Notes under the pieces: model-generated
Seen by the model: only the letters and a program-made list of their open reading frames with translations
Databases searched by the model: none
Told to the model about the DNA's origin: nothing
Program-made: the position numbers and the translations under genes
Shown: piece after piece, positions 26,398 to 34,559 of the stretch
How positions within the stretch are numbered: the stretch's first letter is position 1
Layout of the letters: each line of letters starts with the position of its first letter
NCBI GenBank assembly: GCA_035764725.1
Contig: DASTYT010000099.1
Location: 1 to 64,000, forward strand
From: Candidatus Methylomirabilota bacterium
GTDB taxonomy: Bacteria; Methylomirabilota; Methylomirabilia; Rokubacteriales; CSP1-6
Length of the DNA stretch: 64,000 nt
Reading direction: 5' to 3'

Positions 26398-26969
26398 CGG
26401 GCGCGCCCGTGCGCGGCCTGCCCGCGCGCCGCCGCCCGGACGGCGGCGACAATGTTGGTATAGGCGCCGCAGCGACAAAGATTGCCGCTCATGCGCTCGC
26501 GGATCTCGTCGTCCGTGAGCTCGACGTCGGCGATGCGGTCGAGCGCGGGCGTCACCGCGCTGGGCTCGCCCAGGGCGACCTCCTCGAGCAGGCCGGCTGC
26601 CGAGCAGAGCTGCCCGGGCGTGCAGTAGCCGCACTGGTAGGCGTCGTGCTCGAGGAACGCAGCCTGCACGGGATGGAGGCGGCCGTCGGGGCCGGCGAGG
26701 CCCTCGACCGTCGTCACCTGATCTCCGTCGACGGTCACCGCCAGCGTCAGGCACGCGTTGACCCGGCGTCCGTTCACGAGCACGGTGCAGGCGCCGCACT
26801 GCCCATGGTCGCACCCCATCTTGGTCCCCGTCAGACCGAGAGCTTCCCGGAGGAAGTCGAGTAGGGTGACCCGGGGGTCCTCCGGCAGGGGGCGGGAGGC
26901 TCCGTTGACCCGGACGTGCGCGACGGCTCGATCGCCTCCGATCGGTTTGGTGAAATCGGGTCCCGACAT
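26394..26969 (-). CDS. [2Fe-2S] subunit of molybdenum hydroxylase
   Basis: A 191-aa small subunit. The plant-ferredoxin-like cluster ligands are in [11 protein letters not shown] with a fourth cysteine in VNACL; the second cluster domain has CGYCTPGQ and GNLCRCGAY. It passes electrons from molybdenum to FAD. ATG 26969 is chosen because GGAGGA lies 5 bases upstream; the frame stays open further upstream but without a good start. First gene of the three-gene operon, with an ATGA overlap to the FAD subunit. The upstream 139 bp hold two hairpins. No Tat signal is visible, so the enzyme is probably cytoplasmic. Confidence 0.92.
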   Translation of the reverse strand: MSGPDFTKPIGGDRAVAHVRVNGASRPLPEDPRVTLLDFLREALGLTGTKMGCDHGQCGACTVLVNGRRVNACLTLAVTVDGDQVTTVEGLAGPDGRLHPVQAAFLEHDAYQCGYCTPGQLCSAAGLLEEVALGEPSAVTPALDRIADVELTDDEIRERMSGNLCRCGAYTNIVAAVRAAARGQAAHGRAR

Positions 26970-27038
26970 CGGCGGTCCTCCTCGCCGGCAGAATTTTGCA
27001 ACGGGAGTGCCACGGGCCGAGCAGCGCGAAGTCGAGGA

Positions 27039-27070
27039 GTTGGCGGCGGCCAACGGGATCGGCGATCCCG
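27039..27070. repeat. Two adjacent perfect hairpins upstream of the molybdenum hydroxylase operon
   Basis: A 6-bp stem with a four-base loop (27039-27054) abuts a 7-bp stem with a three-base loop (27054-27070). They lie between the stop of the LLM gene (27109) and the start of the FeS subunit (26969). They could end LLM transcription or act in the leader of the downstream operon. There is no T-run. Confidence 0.45.
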
Positions 27071-27108
27071 CTGCGCGTCGAGACTGCCGGGTAAAAGACG
27101 CGGGCCGC

Positions 27109-28170
27109 TCAGCGGAAGTGCGGCATGACCTCGCGGGCGAAGAGCTCCATGGAGCGGCGGATCTTGTCCTGGGGCAGGCCGCCGAAGTTCATCCAGCAAA
27201 GGACATGGCCCACCCCCATCGCGCGCATCTCCTCGAGCTTGGCGATCACGGTGTCCGGGGAGCCGAAGGCCAGCGTCTCCTCCACCAGGCCTTCCCACGT
27301 CACCTTGGCGAAGCGCTCCGCGGCGGCGCGGAATCCGGGCTGGAGGCTCGGATGTGCGTCCTCGATGCGCTCGGGGACCTGGAAGCGTCTGAGCGAGTCC
27401 TGGTACCACATCTCCGCGTCCTTGGCCTCGGCGAGGGCCTGCGCGTCGGTGGGCGCCACGTAGATCTGCCGTGACACCCCCCAGTGCTTCATCAGGGCCG
27501 TGATCTCGCCCTCCGTCCGGCCGTGCTTGCGGAGGGCGGTGAGATACGAGTCGCGCCGCTTCACGAGCTGGCTGACCGGCCCGGTGAGGATGGAATTCAG
27601 CATGGGCCACCCGCGCGCCGCCGAGCTCTCGATGCCGTCATCGCTGCCGCACACCTGGTAGATGGGCGGGTGCGGGCGCTGCCACGGCTTGGGGATGAGG
27701 CGCGTCTCGCCGACCGTGAAGAAGCGGCCCTCGAACGAGAAGCGCTCCTCGGTCCACGCGCGCAGCATGATGTCCACCGCCTCGTCGAACCGCTCGCGGT
27801 TCTCCTCCTGGGGCACGTGATAGCCGCGGAACTCGGCGGGGCGGTTGCCGCGGCCCACGCCCACGTCGAGCCGGCCCTTGGAGATGATGTCGATCAGCGC
27901 GACCTGCTCGGCGAGGCGCAGCGGGTGGTGAAACGGCAGGATGGCCGCGGCGAGGCCGATGCGCACGCGGCGCGTGCGAGACGCGGCGGTGGCGGCGAGG
28001 CTGGCCGGATCGACGGCGAGGCCGTAGTCGATGAAGTGATGCTCGGTGAGCCAGATCTGGTCGAAGCCGAGCTCCTCCGTCCATTCCATCTGCTCGAGCT
28101 CGCGGTGCACGACCTCGGCATGGCTCAGCCCCGGTGCGGCCTGGAAAAAGAAGAACGTCCCGAAGCGCAT
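27109..28170 (-). CDS. LLM class flavin-dependent oxidoreductase
   Basis: A 353-aa luciferase-like monooxygenase. Typical parts are the N-terminal MRFGTFFFFQ strand, WLTEHHFIDYG, the LAAAILPFHHPLRLAEQV element and GRLDVGVGRGNRPAEF. ATG 28170 is preferred over GTG 28176 because GGAGGTG sits directly before it. Enzymes of this length usually bind FMN and use NADH or FMNH2 with oxygen, or F420. It may be expressed separately from the molybdenum hydroxylase, which starts 139 bp downstream. A TAGTAT -10-like box lies 21 bases upstream. Substrate unknown. Confidence 0.87.
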   Translation of the reverse strand: MRFGTFFFFQAAPGLSHAEVVHRELEQMEWTEELGFDQIWLTEHHFIDYGLAVDPASLAATAASRTRRVRIGLAAAILPFHHPLRLAEQVALIDIISKGRLDVGVGRGNRPAEFRGYHVPQEENRERFDEAVDIMLRAWTEERFSFEGRFFTVGETRLIPKPWQRPHPPIYQVCGSDDGIESSAARGWPMLNSILTGPVSQLVKRRDSYLTALRKHGRTEGEITALMKHWGVSRQIYVAPTDAQALAEAKDAEMWYQDSLRRFQVPERIEDAHPSLQPGFRAAAERFAKVTWEGLVEETLAFGSPDTVIAKLEEMRAMGVGHVLCWMNFGGLPQDKIRRSMELFAREVMPHFR

Positions 28171-28257
28171 GGTCACCTCCGGCCCCCGATACTACACGCC
28201 CGGTGGCGGGTGTACGTTGAAGTTGTCGGTATCGGCTGTACGAAGGAGGTCCGCATC

Positions 28258-28692
28258 ATGAAGCATCCGCGTAGCTGGATCTGGCTCGGCTTGATTGTCC
28301 AGTGGCTCGGCTTCGCCTACGACATCGTCTGGCACGGATTCATCCGCCCCGATTTCGAGGCCACCACGGTGCGCGGCATGGTCCATCACCTCGGCACCGT
28401 TCACGTACCCCTCTACCTCGGCGTCGCCCTCACGTTCCTCGCCGCCGGCTGGGCGCTGATCGACCACGTGCAGCACGGGGCGCATGGCATAGGCATTCCC
28501 ATTGCCTTCGCCGGGGCCGTCATCCAGGTGATCGGCGAGGGCTGGCACGCCTCGTCCCACCTCCACCTGAGCACGCACGTGGGTCCGCTCGCCTTCTCGC
28601 TGTCCTTCCTGGGCATGCTGATCGTGCTGGGCGCCCTGCTCTTCAGTGGCCACGCCGGGAGGGGGGAACCGCGCCTGTTGACTCACTCCTGA
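28258..28692 (+). CDS. Small four-helix membrane protein, histidine-rich loops
   Basis: I do not recognise the family. The 144-aa product has four predicted membrane segments at about 7-28, 48-71, 77-100 and 104-130. Histidines cluster at helix ends and loops (WHGF, MVHHLGTVH, DHVQHGAHG, WHASSHLHLSTH), which might bind metal or heme; this is speculation. An excellent AAGGAGGT Shine-Dalgarno lies 8 bases before ATG 28258. It is divergent from the LLM gene and 49 bp upstream of a solute-binding protein gene that has its own promoter. Confidence 0.7.
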   Translation: MKHPRSWIWLGLIVQWLGFAYDIVWHGFIRPDFEATTVRGMVHHLGTVHVPLYLGVALTFLAAGWALIDHVQHGAHGIGIPIAFAGAVIQVIGEGWHASSHLHLSTHVGPLAFSLSFLGMLIVLGALLFSGHAGRGEPRLLTHS

Positions 28693-28706
28693 GGCGCCCC
28701 TAGAGT
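28678..28706 (+). promoter_or_regulatory. Sigma70-type promoter of the solute-binding protein gene
   Basis: TTGACT (28678-28683) and TAGAGT (28701-28706) are 17 bases apart; the -35 overlaps the end of the preceding gene. A start near 28713 leaves a leader of about 28 bases containing AAAGGAGG (28728-28735). Confidence 0.6.
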
Positions 28707-28741
28707 AGCCGCACTCTCGCGGCACTCAAAGGAGGCCCTCC

Positions 28742-30298
28742 ATGAGCCAGTGGCGCAGCGCGGTCGCGGCCGTCACCCTGTTCCTGGTCCCGGTGGCGGC
28801 CGCCGCCGCGCCCGAGGGCAAGGTCGTCATCGCGCAGGGCGTGGATCCAACCACGCTCGACATGATGAACCAGTCCGAGCAGCCGGCGTCCAACGTGGGC
28901 GCCCAGATGTTCGACATGCTGGTGGCGCGCGACCAGAGCCTGGCCCTCGTGCCGGAGCTGGCGACCGAGCTGCCCAAGCTCGTGGCCCCGACCGTGTGGG
29001 AGATCAAGCTCCGCAAGGGCGTGAAGTTTCACAACGGCGAGACCTTCGACGCGGAGTCGGTGAAGTTCAGCCTCGAGCGGCTCGCCAATCCCGCCAACAA
29101 GCTGCGCGGCTCGCCGACGTACGGCCCTATCGACCGCGTCGAGATCGTCGATCCCTACCTCGTCCGCGTCCACACCAAGAAGCCCTGGCCCACGTTCGTG
29201 GCCCAGATGGCCCTGCGCCAGGCCTCGATGTACCCGCCCAAGGAGTACGCGGGCAAGGACGCGGCGGCCATCTCGAAGAATCCCATCGGCACCGGGCCCT
29301 ACAAGTTCGTGCGCTGGTCCAAGGACGAGGAGATCGTGATGGAGGCCGTGCCGGATCACTGGCGCGGCCCCGCCCGGATCAAGACCGTCGTGTTCCGCCA
29401 CATCCCCGACGACGCGGTGCGCGTGGCCGCGCTCCAGAACGGCGAGATCGACGTGGCGGTAAACATCCCGCCGCACCTCGCCGGCATCATCGAAAAGCAC
29501 CCGAAGCTCTTCCTCAGCACCGCGCCCTCGATCCGCACCATCCAGCTCATGATCTACACGCACCAGATGGACGCGACGACCCACAAGGCCACCGGCCCGT
29601 ATCCGGGGCCCACCGCGGACAAGCGGGTGCGCCAGGCCATGGTGTCCGCGGTCGATGCCGACGAGATCATTCGCGGTGTGATGGACGGCAAGGCGGTGCG
29701 CATGGCCACCATGCTGACCAGCATGCATTTCGGCTTCGATCCCGCCCTCAAGCCGGTCAAGCAGGATCTCGCCCGCACCAAGAAGCTCCTCGCCGAGGCC
29801 GGCTTCCCCAACGGCATCGACATCGTGCTCAACGGCCCGCAGGGGCGCTACGTGCGTGACCGCGAGGTCGCGGAAGCGGTCAGCGGCCAGCTCACCAAGG
29901 CAGGGATCCGCACCACGCTCCGCACGCACGAGTTCGTGGCCTACCTCAACAACATGGTCTACGTGCACAAGGCGGGGCCGGTATGGCTCATCGGCTGGGG
30001 CCATCCGGCGATGGACGCCGAGGCCATCTACGTGCCGCTGTTCAAGTCGCCGGGCATCTTCGTGAACTGGGACAATGGCGACTTCAACGGCATGGTGGAG
30101 GCGGCGCAGAGCGAGATGGACGAGAAGAAGCGGCTGGCCCTCTACCACCGGATCAACAAGCTCTGGATCGAGGAGGCGCCCGCGGTGCCGCTCTACCAGC
30201 AGATCGACCTCTATGGCGCCAGCAAGCGGCTCGCCTGGAAGGCGCGTAGCGACGAGCTGATCCGCGCCTACGACATGGCGCTCAAGCCCGGGTCATGA
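28742..30298 (+). CDS. ABC transporter substrate-binding protein, family 5 (peptide/nickel type)
   Basis: A 518-aa periplasmic binding protein. The first 23 residues form a Sec signal peptide ending near AAAAA, followed by EGKVVIAQGVDPTTLD. The family-5 hallmark WEIKLRKGVKFHNGETFDAE lies near residue 80. It binds oligopeptides, nickel chelates or other small organics outside the inner membrane. No permease or ATPase gene is near, so it must dock on a transporter encoded elsewhere. It has its own promoter and strong Shine-Dalgarno, and a USP gene starts one base after its stop. Confidence 0.9.
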   Translation: MSQWRSAVAAVTLFLVPVAAAAAPEGKVVIAQGVDPTTLDMMNQSEQPASNVGAQMFDMLVARDQSLALVPELATELPKLVAPTVWEIKLRKGVKFHNGETFDAESVKFSLERLANPANKLRGSPTYGPIDRVEIVDPYLVRVHTKKPWPTFVAQMALRQASMYPPKEYAGKDAAAISKNPIGTGPYKFVRWSKDEEIVMEAVPDHWRGPARIKTVVFRHIPDDAVRVAALQNGEIDVAVNIPPHLAGIIEKHPKLFLSTAPSIRTIQLMIYTHQMDATTHKATGPYPGPTADKRVRQAMVSAVDADEIIRGVMDGKAVRMATMLTSMHFGFDPALKPVKQDLARTKKLLAEAGFPNGIDIVLNGPQGRYVRDREVAEAVSGQLTKAGIRTTLRTHEFVAYLNNMVYVHKAGPVWLIGWGHPAMDAEAIYVPLFKSPGIFVNWDNGDFNGMVEAAQSEMDEKKRLALYHRINKLWIEEAPAVPLYQQIDLYGASKRLAWKARSDELIRAYDMALKPGS

Positions 30299-30299
30299 G

Positions 30300-31157
30300 A
30301 TGAGCTGGCGCTTCCTGCACCCCACGGATTTCTCCGAGGCCAGCGAGCTGGCCTTCGCGCACGCGCTCAAGCTCACCTTGCTCACCGGCGGCGAGCTCCG
30401 TATCCTCCACGTGGCCCCCGACGCCGGATTGGGAGGCTGGAAGCACTTCCCGGGCGTGCGCGAGGCGCTCGAGCGCTGGGGGGTGCTGCCGCCCGGCAGC
30501 GCGCCCTCGGCGGTGGCGGAGCTCGGCGTCGAGATCGAGAAGGTTCAGACCGCCGGCGCCGATCCGGTGGCGCACACCGCCGAGTTCCTCCGCCACCATC
30601 CCGCCGACGTCATCGTCATGGCCACGCACCCCCGCGACGGGTTCGCGGCCTGGCGTCAACCCAGCGTGGCCGCGGCCATCAGCCAGCACGCGGGCGAGAT
30701 CGCGCTGTTCGTGCCCGAAGGCTCGAGGAGCTTCGTGTCGCCGGACACGGGCGCGCTCAACCTGCGACGCATTCTCATCCCGGTGGACCACGAGCCCGCG
30801 CCGCAGCCCGCGGTCGATGCGGCGATGGCGATCGCCGGCATCGTGGGCGACGACCCCGTGGCCTTTCGCCTGCTGCACGCCGGCGAGGGTCCGTTCCCCA
30901 TGGTCACGACGCCCGAGCGCGCCGAATGGAGCTGGGAGCGGCAGACCGAGCTGGGCGACGCGGTCGAGCGCCTCGCCGCCGCCATCGAGACATGGCATCC
31001 CCAGCTCGTCGTGATGACCACGGCGGGGCGTCACGGCTTCATGGACGCGGTGCGGGGAAGCACGACGGAGCGGGTGCTCCGCGAGGCCCGCTGCCCCCTG
31101 CTCGCGGTCTCGGTGAGCGCGCGCGCCCTGCCCCGGCTGCGCGGCGCGGGGCGCTGA
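30300..31157 (+). CDS. Universal stress protein with two USP domains
   Basis: A 285-aa cytoplasmic protein with tandem USP domains, about 1-138 and 155-280. The first starts FLHPTDFSEASELAFAHALK. The second keeps the ATP-binding GxxGx9GS pattern in GRHGFMDAVRGSTTERVL, while the corresponding loop of the first (THPRDGFAAWRQPSVAAA) is degenerate, so probably only one nucleotide site is used. It starts one base after the solute-binding protein stop, so the two are co-translated. USPs sense ATP or stress; the target is unknown. Confidence 0.87.
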   Translation: MSWRFLHPTDFSEASELAFAHALKLTLLTGGELRILHVAPDAGLGGWKHFPGVREALERWGVLPPGSAPSAVAELGVEIEKVQTAGADPVAHTAEFLRHHPADVIVMATHPRDGFAAWRQPSVAAAISQHAGEIALFVPEGSRSFVSPDTGALNLRRILIPVDHEPAPQPAVDAAMAIAGIVGDDPVAFRLLHAGEGPFPMVTTPERAEWSWERQTELGDAVERLAAAIETWHPQLVVMTTAGRHGFMDAVRGSTTERVLREARCPLLAVSVSARALPRLRGAGR

Positions 31158-31185
31158 GGGGCGGCGCTACCGCGAGCCTTCGGCG

Positions 31186-31416
31186 CTACCGGGCCTTCTG
31201 GCGGTAGCGCTCGATCTCCTCCACCGTGAGGAGCGCGTCCCCGTCCGTGTCGGCGGCTTCGAAGTCCTTGAAGAGCGCGTTGACGTACTCATCGAGGGAG
31301 ATGCGGGCACTGTCCTTGTGCTTGACGGCGCGTAGCGCCTCGGGGCTCGCTTCCGTGAGCTCGGAGATCGCCAGCTAGCCGTCCTTGTCCTTGTCCCGGA
31401 GGAAGATCGTATACCC
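31186..31416 (-). pseudogene. Broken EF-hand calcium-binding reading frame
   Basis: On the minus strand, in the same frame as the K+ channel gene and directly after its TGA (31417-31419), the frame continues for 14 codons and reads an EF-hand loop DKDKDG before a TAG at 31375-31377. After the TAG it continues LAISELTEASPEAL, completing that loop (glutamate at position 12), then a second EF-hand (DTDGDALLTVEE) and a stop at 31186-31188. No ATG, GTG or TTG suits as a start. It looks like a decayed EF-hand protein, or the lost C-terminus of the channel. Confidence 0.6.
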
Positions 31417-32076
31417 TCAGCGGCCTGGAGGGTCACCTACTGTCTGGAGTCGCGCGCCCACCAAGCGCGCGATCATCGCAGCCACGTAAAGCTGGCCGCC
31501 GACGGCCTCGAAGATCACGATGCCCCGCGCCACCTCGGTCTTCGGAGCGACGTCGCCGTAGCCGAGCGTCGCGAGCGTCACGAAGCTGAAGTAGATCGCG
31601 GTGGACAGCGAGAAGTGCGTCGAGACGCCGCCGCCTTCGCTGAACGAGCCGGGCCAGTTGCTCTCGATGCTCCAGTGCAGGACTCCGAACGAGAACCCGG
31701 CGAGGAGATAGGCGCTCAGCGCGGCATAGACGTGCTCGGCGTAGACGTCCTTCGCGGTCATCGCGAATCGGACGGCGCTGGCGGTCGCGATGACCGCGAC
31801 GGCGACGACCAGCAGGACGGCCCATCTCGCGAGCCCGCGGCCGAGCGCCAGGGTCGGGGCCGCGTATAGCCCGACTGCGACGGCGGCCACCAGGATCAGC
31901 AGCATCCGCCAGCGCTGCCCTTGGACGTTGAGCACCGCGGCGAGCAGGCTGAACGCCAGGAGGATCTGCAGCGTGTTCGTGCTGAAGCCCAGCGCCGCCA
32001 GGAGCGGCGCGATGCCCAGCGTGACGAGCAGCGTGTAGAAGAGGAGGGCGTACCGATGGTGGTGGTAGACGCTCAA
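31417..32076 (-). CDS. Two-pore-domain-type potassium channel (Ion_trans_2)
   Basis: A 219-aa membrane protein. Five or six hydrophobic segments occupy residues 10-135, then a pore region with the K+ selectivity filter TLGYGD (in FVTLATLGYGDVAP) between a helix and the final membrane helix ending VAAMIARLVGARL. The frame is open upstream, but that part is antisense to DapL sequence. TTG 32076 is the likely start because it overlaps the DapL stop as TTGA. No cytoplasmic RCK domain follows; a broken EF-hand frame does. Third gene of the kinase-DapL-channel operon. Confidence 0.78.
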   Translation of the reverse strand: MSVYHHHRYALLFYTLLVTLGIAPLLAALGFSTNTLQILLAFSLLAAVLNVQGQRWRMLLILVAAVAVGLYAAPTLALGRGLARWAVLLVVAVAVIATASAVRFAMTAKDVYAEHVYAALSAYLLAGFSFGVLHWSIESNWPGSFSEGGGVSTHFSLSTAIYFSFVTLATLGYGDVAPKTEVARGIVIFEAVGGQLYVAAMIARLVGARLQTVGDPPGR

Positions 32077-33326
32077 CGGGAGGCCGAGGGGGCGAGATCG
32101 AGTCGGGTGCGGATGCGCGCGACCGCCTCCTCGGCGTCCGCCCGCGAGCCGAAGGCGGTGAGGCGGAAATAGCCCTCGCCGCTGGGGCCGAAGCCGGCGC
32201 CGGGGGCGCCCAGCACCTGCGCCTGCTCGAGCAGCCGGTCGAAGAAGTCCCAGGACGGCATGCCGCCCGGCGTGCGGAACCAGATGTAGGGCGCGTTGCG
32301 GCCGCCGTACACCTCGAGGCCCGCGGCGCGCAGGCCCTCGGCAATGATGCGGGCGTTCCCCATGTAGCCGTCGATCAGCGCGCGGACCTCCTTCTGCCCC
32401 TCCGGCGTGTACACCGCGGCCGCCGCCTTCTGGATGAGATAGGGCGGGCCGTTGGACTTGATGCCGACGCGGCGGGTCCAGAGCTGATTGAGGCTCATCG
32501 CGCTGCCGTCGGCCGCGCGCCCGCGCGCGTCCTTGGGCACCACCGTATACGCCAGGCGCATGCCGGTGAAGCCCGCCGTCTTCGAGAAGCTCCGGCACTC
32601 GATGGCCACCTCGCGCGCGCCCTCGATCTCGTAGATCGAGCGCGGCACCTCCGGGTCCGCCACGTAGGCCTCATAGGCGGCGTCGAAGAGGATGGTGGCG
32701 TCCTCGGCCCGGGCGTAGTCGATCCACCGCCGGAGCGCCTCGCGCGTGGCCACCGCGCCGGTGGGATTGTTCGGGTAGCAGAGGTAGATGAGATCGACGT
32801 GCCGGCTCGGCAGCGAAGGCTGAAAGCCGTTCTCAGCGGTGCAGGGGAGATAGACGAAGCCGGGATAGCGCCCGCTCTCGTCGGCAGGACCGGACCGGCC
32901 AGCCACTACGTTGCTGTCGGCGTAGACGGGATACACGGGGTCCATCAGCGCCACCACGCACTCGGGCGCGAACAGCTCTTGGAGATTGGCGCTGTCGCTC
33001 TTGCCCCCGTCGCTGACGAAGATCTCGTCCACGCCGAGGCGTACGCCGCGCGTCCCGAAGTCGTGCGCCGCGATCTCGCTCAGGAGGAACTCGTAGCCCG
33101 CGTAGGGCCCGTAGCCGCGAAAGGTCTCCGCTCTCGCCATCTCGTCGGTAGCCTCGTGGAGGGCCTTGATCACCGCGTCGGGCAGAGGTCGGGTCACGTC
33201 GCCGATGCCGAGGTTCACCAGCTGCGCGTCGGGATGCGCGTCGCGGTAGGCCTGCGTGCGCCGGCGGATCTCCGCGAAGAGATAGGCGGCCCGGAGGCTG
33301 CGGAAGTGCTCGTTGATCCGGGGCAT
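32073..33326 (-). CDS. dapL: LL-diaminopimelate aminotransferase
   Basis: A 417-aa fold-type I aminotransferase. NLGIGDVTRPLPDAV (38-52), the NPTG motif (187-190) and the PLP lysine K249 in SFSKTAGFTGMR are as in DapL. It converts tetrahydrodipicolinate directly to LL-diaminopimelate with glutamate, bypassing the succinylase or acetylase steps of lysine and cell-wall precursor synthesis. ATG 33326 lies 13 bp after the histidine kinase stop, and its stop overlaps the channel start. No other dap gene is in the window. Confidence 0.92.
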   Translation of the reverse strand: MPRINEHFRSLRAAYLFAEIRRRTQAYRDAHPDAQLVNLGIGDVTRPLPDAVIKALHEATDEMARAETFRGYGPYAGYEFLLSEIAAHDFGTRGVRLGVDEIFVSDGGKSDSANLQELFAPECVVALMDPVYPVYADSNVVAGRSGPADESGRYPGFVYLPCTAENGFQPSLPSRHVDLIYLCYPNNPTGAVATREALRRWIDYARAEDATILFDAAYEAYVADPEVPRSIYEIEGAREVAIECRSFSKTAGFTGMRLAYTVVPKDARGRAADGSAMSLNQLWTRRVGIKSNGPPYLIQKAAAAVYTPEGQKEVRALIDGYMGNARIIAEGLRAAGLEVYGGRNAPYIWFRTPGGMPSWDFFDRLLEQAQVLGAPGAGFGPSGEGYFRLTAFGSRADAEEAVARIRTRLDLAPSASR

Positions 33327-33339
33327 GGGCGGTGGAGAC

Positions 33340-34470
33340 CTAGGCCGAGGCGAACGGCGGGAGGGTCATCCGGAACGTCGCGCCGCGGCCGCCGTGGTCC
33401 TCCGCCCAGATCTGCCCCCCGTGCCACTCCACGATCGAGCGCGCGATCGCGAGCCCGAGGCCGAGCCCGTCCGCCTTCGTCGTGAAGAAGGCGTCGAAGA
33501 CCTTGGGCAGCCGGTCGGCGGGAATCCCGCGCCCGGTATCGCTCACTGCGATCTCCACCGCGTCGTTTGCGCGGCGGGTCCGGACGGTCACCGTCCGCTC
33601 CGCCGGCTCCTCGCGGTCGAGGGCATCCATCGCGTTGAGCAGCAGGTTCAGCATCACCTGCTGCAGCGACACCCGATCCGCCTCCACCGCGGGCAGTTCC
33701 TGGCCCAACTCGGCGCTCAGCGTGACCTGGCGGCGGCGCGCGTCGCCCCCCACGAGGCGCAGGGTGTCGAAGGCCACCTCGTTCACGTCGAGCGGCCGCC
33801 GCTCGAGCTGGCGCTTGGCGGCGAGCGCGCGGAGTCGCTCGATCACCCCCGCGGCCATGCGGCCCTCGTCGCGGATGTCACTCAGGATGTCGCGCAGCTC
33901 GCGCGCGCGCTCCGTTGGCGCCTCGGGCTCGAGCTGGCGCAGCCCCGCCCCGGCGTTGGCGATGATGGAGGTGAGCGGCTGGTTGATCTCATGCGCGATC
34001 GACGCCATGAGCTCGCCCACCAGGGCCAGGCGCGAGGCGTGCATGAGGTCCAGGCGCGTGGTCCGGAGCTCTTCCTCCGTGTGCTTGAGGTCGGTGACGT
34101 CGCGGCAGGAGTACAGCACGGTGCCGCCCTGGATGTTCACCGCCTTGAGATGGATGAGGAGGTTGCGCCGCTCCCCGCTCTTTGACCGCACCTCCCGCCC
34201 GATGTTCCGGATCTCGCCGCGCGCGGTCAGCTCCGCGCGGTCGAAGAGTTCCCCGCCCAGCAGGGCGCTGATCCAGCCCATCGCCCGCACCTCGTCGGGC
34301 GCGTAGCCGAAGATCACGTCGACGTTGGGGCAGACGAAGGTGAAGCGGCCGGCGTCGTCGGTGAGGAAGACGGCGTCGGAGATATTCTCCAGGGTGACGC
34401 GGTGGAGCTCCTCCGACTCGCGTAGAGCCTGGAAGGCTTCGGCGCGCCCGCCGTTGGTCCCTTCGCTCAT
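33340..34470 (-). CDS. PAS-domain sensor histidine kinase, cytoplasmic
   Basis: A 376-aa kinase from ATG 34470 (a TTG at 34512 would add 14 residues). An N-terminal PAS domain (about 20-135) is followed by a HisKA domain with phospho-acceptor H160 in SIAHEINQPL and an HATPase_c domain with an N box (LNLLLNAMDAL), DTGRGIP and GLGLGLAIA boxes. No membrane segment, so the PAS domain senses a cytoplasmic or diffusible signal. It resembles NtrY/FixL-like kinases. There is no response regulator next to it; the downstream genes are dapL and a K+ channel. Confidence 0.9.
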   Translation of the reverse strand: MSEGTNGGRAEAFQALRESEELHRVTLENISDAVFLTDDAGRFTFVCPNVDVIFGYAPDEVRAMGWISALLGGELFDRAELTARGEIRNIGREVRSKSGERRNLLIHLKAVNIQGGTVLYSCRDVTDLKHTEEELRTTRLDLMHASRLALVGELMASIAHEINQPLTSIIANAGAGLRQLEPEAPTERARELRDILSDIRDEGRMAAGVIERLRALAAKRQLERRPLDVNEVAFDTLRLVGGDARRRQVTLSAELGQELPAVEADRVSLQQVMLNLLLNAMDALDREEPAERTVTVRTRRANDAVEIAVSDTGRGIPADRLPKVFDAFFTTKADGLGLGLAIARSIVEWHGGQIWAEDHGGRGATFRMTLPPFASA

Positions 34471-34523
34471 GGCTCGCCGGAGATCGTGACCCGGGGAGGG
34501 CACCGCCGTCAAGGACCGGTCGC

Positions 34524-34552
34524 TTGACTGCCTGCGCCCCGCCGGGCAGCAT
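34524..34552 (+). promoter_or_regulatory. Promoter of the SDR gene, probably leaderless
   Basis: TTGACT (34524-34529), 17 bases, then CAGCAT (34547-34552), then seven bases to ATG 34560. No Shine-Dalgarno is seen. The -10 is weak, so confidence is moderate. Confidence 0.45.
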
Positions 34553-34559
34553 GGCGGCC

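Noticed and set aside
23187..26969. Form I carbon monoxide dehydrogenase
   Set aside because: The three-subunit arrangement fits, but the AYxCSFR active-site loop of CoxL is absent.
31417..31419. UGA of the K+ channel as a selenocysteine codon leading into the EF-hand frame
   Set aside because: A second stop, TAG at 31375-31377, interrupts the same frame, and I see no convincing SECIS hairpin after the UGA.
32076..32598. N-terminal extension of the K+ channel
   Set aside because: The extended frame is antisense-like sequence inside dapL and rich in Arg/Gly/Pro; TTG 32076 overlapping the dapL stop is more plausible.
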